From contig CAWDBD010000015.1 of assembly GCA_963800395.1 (NCBI GenBank), positions 1-64,000 on the forward strand: DNA of 64,000 nucleotides, written 5' to 3'. Below the pieces are notes generated by a model. It did no database searches. It was not told the DNA's origin and saw nothing but the letters and a program-made list of their open reading frames with translations. Position 1 is the stretch's first letter; each line of letters begins with the position of its first letter. Made by a program: the position numbers and the translations under genes. The stretch is from DASSBG01 sp963800395. Lineage in GTDB: Bacteria > Pseudomonadota > Gammaproteobacteria > Xanthomonadales > Rhodanobacteraceae. Below are positions 17,108 to 26,091 of this stretch, one piece after another.

Positions 17108-17947
17108 GCGATGCGTTGCTGTCGTTCGCCGGAATCGGTACAGGCGGTCCGGTTCACTGGCCACGTACAGGCGGCCTTGCGCATCCACGGCAATTCCTTC
17201 CGGTTGCGGCGGCGTCGGTTCGTGCGCCCCGCCAAGGTTGCGATGCGCCAGCACGCGGCCGTGCCGGTCCATGGCTGTCACGCGGTGCGATTCGTCGCTG
17301 AGCAGCAGCAGATGACCCTGCGCCGGATCGATCTCGATGCCGGACAGGTCGCTGCCGGCACCCGCCTGCTGCAACCAGTGGCTCAGGTCGCGCACACGCA
17401 GCGTGTCCGGCGTCTGGCCGCAGACCTGGTACAAGCCACGGGGGCGGTGTTCCTTGACCATCCACAGACAGCCACTGCGGGCATCGTAGGCCAGGCCCTC
17501 GAACCCGTCATTGCCGCGTTTGAAGCCATGCAGCGGCAGGTGCAAGGCCGCTGCATGCAGCACGCGATCAACACCGGGCGGGGGCAGGTCGAAGATCGCG
17601 ATCTGGTTGCGCAGTTCCTCGGTCACCGCAATGCGCCCGCCGGGCAGCAGTGCCACGCCTTCGGTATCAACAAAGCCATCGAGCCCGATGCGCCGTTGCA
17701 CATGGCCGTCGGTGTCCAGCACCAGCAGGGTGGCGGGTTGGTTGACCACGGCCAGAAGGCGCTGACCCTGCGGGTCGTAGGCCAGGCCGGAGAGATTGTC
17801 GCGGACGCCGTTGACCCGGACCTGCAGCTCCAGGCGGTAGCCCGTCAGCGCTTGCGCGTCCGGCGGCGTGGAAATCGTCGAGCAGGCCGATGGCAGCAGC
17901 GCCGCAAGCACCATGCCAACGCGTGCCAGATACTTGTTGAAAGACAT
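17096..17947 (-). CDS. SdiA-regulated-family lipoprotein (predicted beta-propeller)
   Basis: 283 residues from ATG 17947 (TGGAG about 7 nt upstream). Lipoprotein signal MSFNKYLARVGMVLAALLPS with lipobox SAC. The mature part has propeller-type repeats: DNLSGLAYDPQGQRLLAVVN, DTEGVALLPGGRIAVTEE, DGFEGLAYDARSGCLWMVKE, DLSGIEIDPAQGHLLLLSDES, PEGIAVDAQGRLYVASEPD. This matches the SdiA-regulated (YjiK-like) family of envelope proteins of unknown function. It lies on the opposite strand between bioB and bioF, splitting the biotin cluster, and its last codons overlap the bioB end. Confidence 0.85.
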   Translation of the reverse strand: MSFNKYLARVGMVLAALLPSACSTISTPPDAQALTGYRLELQVRVNGVRDNLSGLAYDPQGQRLLAVVNQPATLLVLDTDGHVQRRIGLDGFVDTEGVALLPGGRIAVTEELRNQIAIFDLPPPGVDRVLHAAALHLPLHGFKRGNDGFEGLAYDARSGCLWMVKEHRPRGLYQVCGQTPDTLRVRDLSHWLQQAGAGSDLSGIEIDPAQGHLLLLSDESHRVTAMDRHGRVLAHRNLGGAHEPTPPQPEGIAVDAQGRLYVASEPDRLYRFRRTTATHRSDH

Positions 17948-18015
17948 CAGCAAACTCCATTGTCGCGAGACCATGGCGGACTCGCCGGCCAGTGTAGCGG
18001 TCAAGGCAAGTGCGC

Positions 18016-19194
18016 ATGAGCGGTCCTGCCCTGTTGGCCAGGCTGGAACAGTCTGTGGCAATGCGCGCCGAGCAGAACCTGTTGAGGTCCGCGCGTGCGC
18101 TGCAGGTGCACGACGCGGTGCAGGTGCGCCGGGACGGGCGCCTGCTGACCGTGTTCTGCAGCAACGACTACCTCGGCCTCGCGCGTCATCCGGCACTGGT
18201 GCAGGCGCTGCAGCAGGCCGCAGCAGCGCACGGCGTGGGCAGTACCGCGGCCCATCTGATCTGTGGCCATCAGCGCGAGCATGCCATGCTGGAGGAAGCG
18301 CTGGCCGCATGGACCGGGCGTGAGCGCGCCCTGCTGTTCTCGACCGGCGTCATGGCCAATGCCGGTGTGATGCAGGCCTTGCTCAAGCGCGGCGACCTGT
18401 GCGTGCAGGATCGCTACAATCATGCCAGCCTGCTGGACGGTGCGCGCCTGTCCGGGGCGCGCCTGAAACGCTACCCGCATCGCGACAGCATTGCTGCCGC
18501 TCGCCAGCTCGACACGATGCCCGGCGCCGCGGCGCTGCTGGCGACCGACGGGGTATTCAGCATGCACGGCGACCTTGCCCCCTTGTTGAAGCTGACTGCG
18601 GCGTGTGACCAGCGCAATGCCTTGCTGATGGTGGATGATGCGCATGGCCTGGGCGTGAACGGTCCGCGCGGTGCCGGCAGCGTGCTGGCAGCCGGTCTTG
18701 ACCAGTCCCGGGTTCCGGTTCTGATGGGCACTCTGGGCAAGGCACTGGGCTGCTTCGGCGCCTTTGTAGCCGGCTCGTCTGCCCTGATCGAGGGCCTGAC
18801 GCAGTTTGCCCACAGCTACATCTACACCACGGCGCCGCCGCCGGCACTGGCCGCCGCGGCGCGAGTCGCGCTCGGCCTGGCACAGGCAGCTGACGATCGC
18901 CGCCAGAAGCTGGCGCAGAACATCGCCCGATTCCGGTCCGGCGCGCGCCAGCTCGGCCTGGCACTGGGTTCGGGGGAAGGACCCATCCAGCCACTGCCGG
19001 CAGGTGACAGCGGAACGGCGCTGGCTGCTGCCCGCCATTTGGAAATTGCCGGCTTTCTGGTCACCGCGATCCGGCCGCCGACGGTGCCCCCGGGGCAGGC
19101 TCGGCTGCGCATTGCCTTGTCTGCGGCGCATTCGGCTGACGACATCGATCAACTGCTTGATGCACTGTCCACCCTTCCTTTCAGCGAGCCGTGA
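18016..19194 (+). CDS. bioF: 8-amino-7-oxononanoate synthase
   Basis: 392 residues from ATG 18016 (AAGG 9 nt upstream; a GTG at 18010 is an alternative). PLP-dependent alpha-oxoamine synthase that condenses pimeloyl-ACP/CoA with alanine. FCSNDYLGLARHP is the N-terminal family motif, DDAHGLGVNG carries the cofactor-binding Asp/His, and the Schiff-base lysine is Lys242 in GTLGKALG. The length is normal. It starts a tight run with bioH, bioC and a GNAT gene on the plus strand. Confidence 0.96.
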   Translation: MSGPALLARLEQSVAMRAEQNLLRSARALQVHDAVQVRRDGRLLTVFCSNDYLGLARHPALVQALQQAAAAHGVGSTAAHLICGHQREHAMLEEALAAWTGRERALLFSTGVMANAGVMQALLKRGDLCVQDRYNHASLLDGARLSGARLKRYPHRDSIAAARQLDTMPGAAALLATDGVFSMHGDLAPLLKLTAACDQRNALLMVDDAHGLGVNGPRGAGSVLAAGLDQSRVPVLMGTLGKALGCFGAFVAGSSALIEGLTQFAHSYIYTTAPPPALAAAARVALGLAQAADDRRQKLAQNIARFRSGARQLGLALGSGEGPIQPLPAGDSGTALAAARHLEIAGFLVTAIRPPTVPPGQARLRIALSAAHSADDIDQLLDALSTLPFSEP

Positions 19195-19266
19195 TGTGCC
19201 AGCAGGGCCCCAGCGTGCGCCTTCGCCGGGGTACGAGCGCGCATTGCGGTTTATCATGGATGTCTT

Positions 19267-20043
19267 ATGTCTGATCTTCACATCGAAACCCACGGTCACG
19301 GCGACCGTCATCTCGTGCTGCTGCACGGCTGGGCCATGCACGGTGGCATTTTTGCACCCCTGATCGAAGCCCTCGCGGATCGCTGCACCATGCATGTGGT
19401 GGATCTTCCAGGTCACGGCCATTCGCGCGACAGCAGCCTGCCCCTGGAGGCCAATGCCTGCGCCAGCGCCATAGCCGCGGCCACGCCGCCGGCGCTGTGG
19501 TTGGGCTGGTCGATGGGGGGGCTGGTTGCCCTGGCTGCTGCGCAAGCGCGCCCGGATCATGTGCGCGGCCTGGCGATGCTGTGCAGCTCGCCGTGCCTGG
19601 TACGCAAGCCGGGCTGGAATCGCGCGGTATCGGCCGAGATATTCGACCAGTTCGGCGCCGACCTTGATCAGGACTTCCAGGTGACCCTGGATCGCTTTCT
19701 GGCCCTGGAGGCGCAGGGCAGCGACCATGCCATGCAGGAAACGCGCAAGCTGCGTGCGCAGCTGTTCAGCCATGGCAAGCCGGACGCTCGCATGCTCAAG
19801 CAGGGACTGGAGCTGCTGAAGAACACGGATCACAGAGCCGGGCTGGCCACGCTGGAACTGCCCAGCGTGTGGCTAGCCGGTGCGCGTGATCGCATTGTGC
19901 CGTGGCGAGCCATGCAGTGGGCTGCCGAGGCGTGCGGGGGGCAGTGCGTGCGCGTGGGTCATGCCGCTCATGCACCTTTCATCGGTCATGTCGATGAGGT
20001 GGTCACGGGTCTCCAGTCCGTGCTCGAAATGGTGGACGCATGA
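19267..20043 (+). CDS. bioH: Pimeloyl-[acyl-carrier protein] methyl ester esterase
   Basis: 258 residues. Alpha/beta-hydrolase that removes the methyl group from pimeloyl-ACP methyl ester. The nucleophile elbow GWSMGG places the Ser at residue 82; Asp208 (GARDRIVP) and His235 (GHAAHAPF) complete the triad, almost the same numbering as E. coli BioH. HGWAMHGGIF supplies the oxyanion region. The gene sits 72 nt after bioF and overlaps bioC by ATGA, so it is part of the biotin operon. Confidence 0.95.
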   Translation: MSDLHIETHGHGDRHLVLLHGWAMHGGIFAPLIEALADRCTMHVVDLPGHGHSRDSSLPLEANACASAIAAATPPALWLGWSMGGLVALAAAQARPDHVRGLAMLCSSPCLVRKPGWNRAVSAEIFDQFGADLDQDFQVTLDRFLALEAQGSDHAMQETRKLRAQLFSHGKPDARMLKQGLELLKNTDHRAGLATLELPSVWLAGARDRIVPWRAMQWAAEACGGQCVRVGHAAHAPFIGHVDEVVTGLQSVLEMVDA

Positions 20044-20930
20044 GCGATTTCAGGCTTGACAACGAGCAGGTGCGGCGCAATTTTTCACGCGCTGCTGCCA
20101 GCTACGAGGATCATGATGTCCTGCAGCGCGAAGTGCAGGACGGTCTGCTGGCGCGGATGGATTTCTATCTGCAGCAGCCACAGCGTGTCATCGATATCGG
20201 TGCCGGTACCGGGCGCGCAGCCGCACTGCTGAAGCAGCGCTATCCGGCGGCCGAGGTGATCGCGCTGGACTTTGCCCTGCCGATGCTGCAGCGCGCGCGT
20301 CGTCACAGCCGCTGGCGACGTCGTTTTGCCCGCGTGGCCGCCGATGCCATGCATCTGCCGCTGCCGAACGACAGCGTGGACGTGATCAACTCCAACCTGT
20401 GCGTGCAGTGGTGTGACGATCTGCCGGCCCTGTTTGCCGAGTGGGTGCGGGTTCTCCGGCCCGGTGGCTATCTTGCCCTGTCCAGTTTTGGCCCTGACAC
20501 GCTGTGCGAACTGCGCGCGGCATGGGCGGAAAGCGATCACAATTCGCATGTCGGACGGTTCCTGGACATGCATGACCTGGGCGATGCCATGCTGGCTGCC
20601 GGGCTGCGCGAGCCGGTGCTGGATGTATCGCGCTATACGCTCACCTATGACGAGCCGGGCGGCTTATTGCGGGAACTGAAGGGCCTGGGGGCCACCCATG
20701 CCGACAGCGCGCGACCGCGCGGCCTTACCGGCAAGAAGCATTTGCAGCGCATGCTGCGGGCCTACGAGAGCATGCGTGTCGAGGGGCGCATACCCGCCAC
20801 CTGGGAAGTGATCAGTGCGCATGCCTGGGGGCCGCAGCCCGGCCAGCCCTTGCGCACGCCCGATGGTGGCGAGGTAGCCAGCTTTTCCATCGACAATCTG
20901 CGAAACTCGCGGCGGAGAAAGACCCCATGA
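20040..20930 (+). CDS. bioC: Malonyl-[acyl-carrier protein] O-methyltransferase
   Basis: 296 residues. SAM-dependent methyltransferase that starts pimeloyl synthesis by masking malonyl-ACP. The N-terminal segment VRRNFSRAAASYEDHDVLQRE is typical of BioC, followed by SAM motif I VIDIGAGTGRAAALL, VIALDFALPML, and SNLCVQWCDDLPALFAEWVRVLRPGG in part. The start overlaps the bioH stop by 4 nt and its own end overlaps the next GNAT gene by 4 nt, so all are probably co-translated. Confidence 0.95.
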   Translation: MSDFRLDNEQVRRNFSRAAASYEDHDVLQREVQDGLLARMDFYLQQPQRVIDIGAGTGRAAALLKQRYPAAEVIALDFALPMLQRARRHSRWRRRFARVAADAMHLPLPNDSVDVINSNLCVQWCDDLPALFAEWVRVLRPGGYLALSSFGPDTLCELRAAWAESDHNSHVGRFLDMHDLGDAMLAAGLREPVLDVSRYTLTYDEPGGLLRELKGLGATHADSARPRGLTGKKHLQRMLRAYESMRVEGRIPATWEVISAHAWGPQPGQPLRTPDGGEVASFSIDNLRNSRRRKTP

Positions 20931-21487
20931 CGACCTTGCCCCCCATCAGGCTGAACACCGAGCGACTGTCACTGCGTTTGCCGGAGGAATCCGACGCCGA
21001 TGCAGTCTTCGCGATCTACGCCGATACCCAGGTCGCGCGCTATCTGGCGCGGCCTGCCTGGACGGACATCGCCCAGGCACACGCCTGGTTGGCACGCATG
21101 CGCGACGAGCAGCAGCAGGCCAGCGCCTTGCAATTGATGCTGCAGCGCAACGAGGATGACTGCGTGCTCGGCACCTGCACCCTGTTCAAGCTGGACTTCG
21201 ACAACCGGCGAGCCGAAATCGGCTACACCCTGGCCAGCCAGTACTGGGGCAAAGGCTACATGCACGAAGCGCTGGTGGCGCTGCTCGATCACGGTTTCGA
21301 TGCATTGACGCTGCATCGCGTCGAGGCCGACATCGACCCGCGCAACGAACCGTCCGCACGCGTGCTGGACCGACTCGGGTTTCAGAAGGAAGGCCATCTG
21401 CGCCAGCGCTGGCAGGTCGCCGGCGAAATCACTGATTCGGATATCTACGGCCTGCTGGCTCCCGAGTGGCGCAAACGAGCCGAGTAG
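20927..21487 (+). CDS. GNAT family N-acetyltransferase, RimJ/RimL-like
   Basis: 186 residues. It begins LNTERLSLRLPEESDADAVF, the typical RimJ/RimL-type opening, with motif A region EIGYTLASQYWGKGYMHEAL and DPRNEPSARVLDRLGFQKEG. The acceptor is unknown; relatives include ribosomal-protein and antibiotic acetyltransferases. It overlaps bioC by 4 nt and so rides on the biotin operon, although no biotin function is known for this family. Confidence 0.9.
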   Translation: MTTLPPIRLNTERLSLRLPEESDADAVFAIYADTQVARYLARPAWTDIAQAHAWLARMRDEQQQASALQLMLQRNEDDCVLGTCTLFKLDFDNRRAEIGYTLASQYWGKGYMHEALVALLDHGFDALTLHRVEADIDPRNEPSARVLDRLGFQKEGHLRQRWQVAGEITDSDIYGLLAPEWRKRAE

Positions 21488-21495
21488 TATCCCGC

Positions 21496-21529
21496 GTGCT
21501 GCTGGCGAAGTGGCTCGCATCGCCAGCAC
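21496..21529. terminator. Hairpin between convergent GNAT and AMP nucleosidase genes
   Basis: GTGC, a 3-nt bulge and TGGCGA (21496-21508) pair with TCGCCAGCAC (21520-21529), giving a 10-bp stem. It lies 8 nt after the GNAT stop and 60 nt before the convergent amn stop. There is no T tract on either strand, so its role as a terminator is only inferred from position. Confidence 0.4.
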
Positions 21530-21588
21530 AGGGCAGAATGCAGGCGGCATCTGTCATCGCCCCGGCCAGCTCCGAAAAGCGGCCGCAC

Positions 21589-22380
21589 TCAGTCCGGGTC
21601 GAACGTGTGTTCGTAGACCAGGTGCTTGACGCTGCGACCCTTGCGGCGAACCAGTTTCAGCGCCTCGATGCCCACTTCGATATGGGCGTTGACGAAGCTG
21701 CCGGTAACCTTCTTGTCGCTGGCTTCGGTCTTGACACCCTCGGGAATCATCGGCTGGTCCGAGACCAGCAGCAGGGCGCCGCAGGGGATCTCGTTGGCGA
21801 AGCCGGCTGCAAAAACGGTGGCCGTTTCCATGTCCACGGCCATGCAGCGGGTCTTGCGCAGGTATTCCTTGAATGCCTCATCGTGCTCCCATACCCGGCG
21901 GTTGGTGGTGTAGACAGTACCGGTCCAGTAGTCGTGGCCGAGGTCCCGGATCATGGTCGACACGCCACGCTGCAGCTGGAAGGCCGGTAGCGCCGGGACT
22001 TCGGGCAGCAGGTAGTCGTTCGATGTGCCTTCGCCGCGGATGGCGGCAATCGGCAGGATCATGTCGCCGATCTGGCTTTTCTTCTTCACCCCACCGCACT
22101 TGCCGAGGAACAGCACGGCGGCGGGATGGATAGCGGAAAGGAGATCCATCATGGTTGCGGCATTAGGGCTGCCCATGCCGAAGTTGATCATGGTGATGCC
22201 ATCTGCCGTGGCATTGGGCATGGGGCGGTCCTGGCCATTCACCTCGACATTGTTCATGCCCGCGAACAGGTCCACGTAGTTGCCGAAGTTGGTGAGCAGG
22301 ATGTGGTCACCGAAGTCCTCGAGCCGGGTGCCGGTGTAGCGTGGCAACCAGTTGGCAACGATATCTGCTTTGTCCTTCAT
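21589..22380 (-). CDS. amn: AMP nucleosidase (short form)
   Basis: 263 residues from ATG 22380 (GGAAAGG upstream). Nucleoside-phosphorylase-fold enzyme that splits AMP to adenine and ribose 5-phosphate. Seen are MINFGMGSPNAATMMDLLSA, the phosphate/ribose region FLGKCGGVKKK, and the catalytic-site segment CMAVDMETATVFAAGFANEI with LLLVSDQPM. It lacks the long N-terminal domain of E. coli Amn (484 residues) and corresponds to the short form known from Bacteroidetes and several proteobacteria. It diverges from fadE with 120 nt between the starts. Confidence 0.9.
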   Translation of the reverse strand: MKDKADIVANWLPRYTGTRLEDFGDHILLTNFGNYVDLFAGMNNVEVNGQDRPMPNATADGITMINFGMGSPNAATMMDLLSAIHPAAVLFLGKCGGVKKKSQIGDMILPIAAIRGEGTSNDYLLPEVPALPAFQLQRGVSTMIRDLGHDYWTGTVYTTNRRVWEHDEAFKEYLRKTRCMAVDMETATVFAAGFANEIPCGALLLVSDQPMIPEGVKTEASDKKVTGSFVNAHIEVGIEALKLVRRKGRSVKHLVYEHTFDPD

Positions 22381-22500
22381 GGCCTTTCCGAGCAAAAGTA
22401 TCCAGACATGATGCCATTGCCGGCGAGCAACTGCGAGTTGGCTGAGCTTCAAACTCGATCCGTCACAATGGTGCAGAAAGCTTTCAGGAGTGTTCGGGCA

Positions 22501-24915
22501 ATGTTCTGGATTGTATGTATCGTTGCCGCCGTCGCGGCCCTGGCACTCGCCCATGTCGGTCGCGGGTGGCTGGCGTGGGTCGTGGGACTGGCGATTCTGC
22601 TTGCGGGTTGGCTGGCGCTGCACGGGGCCGGTGTCGGTCTTGTCCTGCTCACGCTTGCCGCTGCACTGCTGGCCTTGGTGACCGGGTGGCCCGTAGTGCG
22701 CTGCGCCCTGATCTCGCGCCACTTGCGCAAGCCGGTCGGCACTTTGTTGCCGCGTCTCGGTGAAACCGAGCGCATTGCGCTGGAGGCAGGGACGGTATGG
22801 TGGGATGGCGACCTTTTTACCGGCATGCCCGATTGGCAAAAGCTGCTTGACTACAAGTGTCAGCCGCTCGGCGAGCGCGAACAGGCCTTTCTGGATGGCC
22901 CGGTGGAGGAGCTGTGCCGCATGCTTGACGACTGGCAGGTGGAGCAGGAGCGGGGCCTGTCCGATGAGGTGTGGGACTTTCTCAAGCGCGAAAAATTCTT
23001 CGGCATGATCATCCCGCGCAAGTACGGCGGACTGGAATTCTCGCAGATCGGTCATTCGCGCATTGTTACCCGCATTGCCAGCCGCTCGATTACCGCCGCC
23101 GTCACGGTGATGGTGCCCAACTCGCTGGGTCCGGCTGAACTGCTTTTGCACTACGGCAGCGAGGATGACAAGCAGAAGTACCTGCCACGCCTGGCCGACG
23201 GGCGTGACATTCCGTGTTTCGCGCTGACCGGTCCGGAAGCCGGCTCTGATGCCGCCGCCACCCAGTCCACCGGCGTGGTCGAGCATGGCCAGTGGCATGG
23301 CGAACAGGTACTGGGCATGCGCCTGAACTGGAACAAGCGCTATATCACGCTGGCGCCGGTAGCGACGTTGATCGGACTGGCCTTTCGTCTGAAGGATCCG
23401 CACGGACTGTTGGGCGATGTGGAGGATCTGGGCATCACCTGTGCGCTGATATCGCGCGATCTGCCCGGCATCCGTATCGGCCGCCATCACGACCCGATGG
23501 GTGTGCCGTTCGACAACGGCCCGATCCAGGGCGAGGATGTGTTCGTGCCACTGGATGCCATCATTGGTGGGCGCGAGCAGATCGGACATGGCTGGCGCAT
23601 GCTGATGGAAAGCCTGGCGGCGGGCCGCTCGATCTCCTTGCCGGCCTTGTCGATCGGTGCGGTGCAGATGGCCACCCGCATTACCGGTGCCTACAGCACG
23701 GTGCGTGAGCAGTTCGACACGCCTATTGGTCGTTTCGAGGGTATCGAGGAGCCACTGGCGCGGATCGCGGGCAAGACCTGGATGATGAGCGCTACCCGCA
23801 CGCTGACCTGTGCCGCGCTTGATGCCGGCGAGCGGCCGGCGGTGCTGGGCAATGTGGCCAAGGCCTATCTGACCGAGGGCATGCGCGAAGTGGTTTCCGA
23901 TGCGATGGATATTCGTGCCGGCAGCGCCATACAGCGCGGCCCGCGCAACCTTCTGTCGCGGATGTGGATGGCGATACCGATCGGCATCACCGTCGAGGGT
24001 GCGAATATCCTCACGCGCTCGATGATCATCTACGGTCAGGGTGCGATTCGCAGTCACCCCTTCGTTGGCAAGCTGATCGACAGCGTTGCCGAGGAAGACA
24101 ATGAAGCCTTCGACCATGGCCTGTTCGGCTATATCAACTTCTTCTGCACCCGTTTCGTGCGTACCTGGCTGCTTGGTCTCAGCGGCGGCAGGCTGGCGCG
24201 TGCCCCGCGTACTTCGGGCATGCGGCGCTACTACCAGCGGCTGTCGCGCTATTCGGCCGCATTCGCCTTCATATCGGACATTGCCATGGGTACGCTTGGC
24301 GGCTCGCTGAAGCGGCGCGAAAAAATATCAGGGCGAATGGCCGATGTGCTGGCCAACCTGTACATGGCATCGGCCTCGTTGAAGCGATATCACGACGAAC
24401 CCAAGCTGAGTTCCAGCGAGGATCTGGCGTGCTGGAGCGTGCAGCTGGCGCTGTACCGGATCCAGGGCGCGCTGCAGGAGATCATCGCCAACCTGCCGCT
24501 GCGGCCGCTCAACTGGGTCCTGCGCTGTACCATTTTCCCGCTTGGTGCGCGACAGCGGCCGCCGTCCGATGCACTGGGGCGACGCGTGGCGCGGGCGGTA
24601 CTTGAGGACAGGGAAGCACGCCTGCGGCTGACCGAGGACATCTTCGTGCCGCCCGCTGACGAGCTGGGACTCGGGCGTCTGGAGGCCGCGCTTGACAAGG
24701 CCGTACGCGCCATTCCGGTTGAAACCAAACTGCGTGATGCGCTGCGATCAGGGCGCCTGGAGCGCGCGCCGGGGGTCATGCTCGACGATGCAGCGCTGTC
24801 CGAGGGCGTCATTGACGAGGCCGAGCATGAACTGCTGAGCGAGGCGCGCGTCGCACGCGAAGAGGTCATTCAGGTGGATACTTTCAGTGAAGCGGAGTAC
24901 AAAGAACTGCACTGA
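22501..24915 (+). CDS. fadE: Acyl-CoA dehydrogenase FadE
   Basis: 804 residues, matching the roughly 814 of E. coli FadE. ATG 22501 is chosen because AGGAG lies 10 nt upstream; ATG 22468 in the same frame is possible. Two or three N-terminal hydrophobic segments (WIVCIVAAVAALALA, WLAWVVGLAILLAGWLAL) anchor it to the membrane. The dehydrogenase core includes FFGMIIPRKYGGLEFS, CFALTGPEAGSDAA and RGPRNLLSRMWMAIPI. The DUF1974-type C-terminal region follows. It catalyses the first oxidation step of fatty-acid beta-oxidation. The degV-like gene lies 26 nt downstream and is probably co-transcribed. Confidence 0.95.
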   Translation: MFWIVCIVAAVAALALAHVGRGWLAWVVGLAILLAGWLALHGAGVGLVLLTLAAALLALVTGWPVVRCALISRHLRKPVGTLLPRLGETERIALEAGTVWWDGDLFTGMPDWQKLLDYKCQPLGEREQAFLDGPVEELCRMLDDWQVEQERGLSDEVWDFLKREKFFGMIIPRKYGGLEFSQIGHSRIVTRIASRSITAAVTVMVPNSLGPAELLLHYGSEDDKQKYLPRLADGRDIPCFALTGPEAGSDAAATQSTGVVEHGQWHGEQVLGMRLNWNKRYITLAPVATLIGLAFRLKDPHGLLGDVEDLGITCALISRDLPGIRIGRHHDPMGVPFDNGPIQGEDVFVPLDAIIGGREQIGHGWRMLMESLAAGRSISLPALSIGAVQMATRITGAYSTVREQFDTPIGRFEGIEEPLARIAGKTWMMSATRTLTCAALDAGERPAVLGNVAKAYLTEGMREVVSDAMDIRAGSAIQRGPRNLLSRMWMAIPIGITVEGANILTRSMIIYGQGAIRSHPFVGKLIDSVAEEDNEAFDHGLFGYINFFCTRFVRTWLLGLSGGRLARAPRTSGMRRYYQRLSRYSAAFAFISDIAMGTLGGSLKRREKISGRMADVLANLYMASASLKRYHDEPKLSSSEDLACWSVQLALYRIQGALQEIIANLPLRPLNWVLRCTIFPLGARQRPPSDALGRRVARAVLEDREARLRLTEDIFVPPADELGLGRLEAALDKAVRAIPVETKLRDALRSGRLERAPGVMLDDAALSEGVIDEAEHELLSEARVAREEVIQVDTFSEAEYKELH

Positions 24916-24941
24916 GGTGCCTTGATGGCGAAGGAGGACCT

Positions 24942-25886
24942 ATGCGCTTTGGCATTGTTGTGGATGCAACCTGCGATCTGCCGCAGGCTTTTTTCAATGA
25001 CAACCCCGTGGTCATACTGCCGATATCGGTCAGTATTGACGATCAGAGCTTTGTCGATCGCCGTGACATGGAAGCTACGGTCGACTACTACAACAGCGAC
25101 ATCGGCGAGCGCGGGCACAGGGCCGAAACCGCCTCGTTTACCGTCGAGCAGATTCATAATCTGTTCCTTGAACAACTGGTGCTCGACTACGACTGCGTTT
25201 TCTGCCTGACCGTCACCGCCAGCCGCAGCCCCATTCACGCCAATGCCAACCAGGCCAGTTTCTCCATTCTCCGGGAGTACCGGGGCATTCGGCAGCAGGC
25301 CGGCTATACCAGTCCGTTCCTGATGCGGGTCGTGGACACCCAGAACCTGTTCGCGGCACAAGGCGTCACGGCGCTGGAGGCCGCGCGGATGATTGCTGAC
25401 GGCGCCAGTCCGGGGCGTATCCGCGAGCGCCTTGAGTCACTTGCAAACCACACCTACGGTTATCTGCTGCCGCGCGACCTTCACTACCTGCGCGCCCGCG
25501 CACGCAAGAAGGGCGACCGCAGCGTCAGCTTCATGAGCGCCGCGATTGGCGGTGCGCTGGACATCAAGCCGATTCTGCGTTGCTATCGCGGTGATACCGA
25601 GCCGGTACACAAGGCACGCGGTTTCGACCAGGGTGCACAAGACCTTTTCGACTACGCCGCCGAGCGCGTGCGTCAGGGGCTGCTCACCCGCGCGATGTGC
25701 ATCAGCTATGGCGGCGATCTGGATGAACTGCGCAATCTGCCCGGGTTTGCAGTGCTTGAGGCCACTTGCGAAGAGCACCATGTCAAGCTGCATACCAGCG
25801 TGATGAGCATTACCGGCATGGTCAATGTCGGTACCGGTGGCATCACATTGGGCTTTGCAGCGGAGCCGCATGATCCGGAGTTCTAA
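24942..25886 (+). CDS. DegV family fatty-acid-binding protein
   Basis: 314 residues with a strong AAGGAGG ribosome-binding site just before ATG 24942. Opening FGIVVDATCDLPQAFF and CLTVTASRSPIHANANQASF match the DegV pattern (VTDSTxDL; TIS/SSxLSGTYQ-like loop binding the fatty-acid carboxylate), and the C-terminal domain ends with GMVNVGTGGITLGF. DegV proteins bind fatty acids and in Firmicutes act as FakB; no FakA kinase is encoded here. Its position directly behind fadE suggests a role in fatty-acid handling (inference). Confidence 0.88.
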   Translation: MRFGIVVDATCDLPQAFFNDNPVVILPISVSIDDQSFVDRRDMEATVDYYNSDIGERGHRAETASFTVEQIHNLFLEQLVLDYDCVFCLTVTASRSPIHANANQASFSILREYRGIRQQAGYTSPFLMRVVDTQNLFAAQGVTALEAARMIADGASPGRIRERLESLANHTYGYLLPRDLHYLRARARKKGDRSVSFMSAAIGGALDIKPILRCYRGDTEPVHKARGFDQGAQDLFDYAAERVRQGLLTRAMCISYGGDLDELRNLPGFAVLEATCEEHHVKLHTSVMSITGMVNVGTGGITLGFAAEPHDPEF

Positions 25887-26091
25887 TCGACCGGGCTCGC
25901 TCTCTGATACACGAGCTCGGGCACGGCGGATTGCAACCCGCCATCAAGCCGGCGGCATGACCTGGTGTTCGACGGCGGGAGCTACCGCACCATCACGTTT
26001 CAGGAGGTGACGTCGCCAGCCTGCGCCGGCGTCATGTTTCCGACACGCGACTGGCGTACACTTTGCGGTTGATCCCGTTCCGGAAAAGCCC

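Noticed and set aside
22126..22500. 125-codon upstream extension of fadE
   Set aside because: Overlaps the divergent amn gene and lacks FadE similarity; AGGAG before ATG 22501 defines the start.
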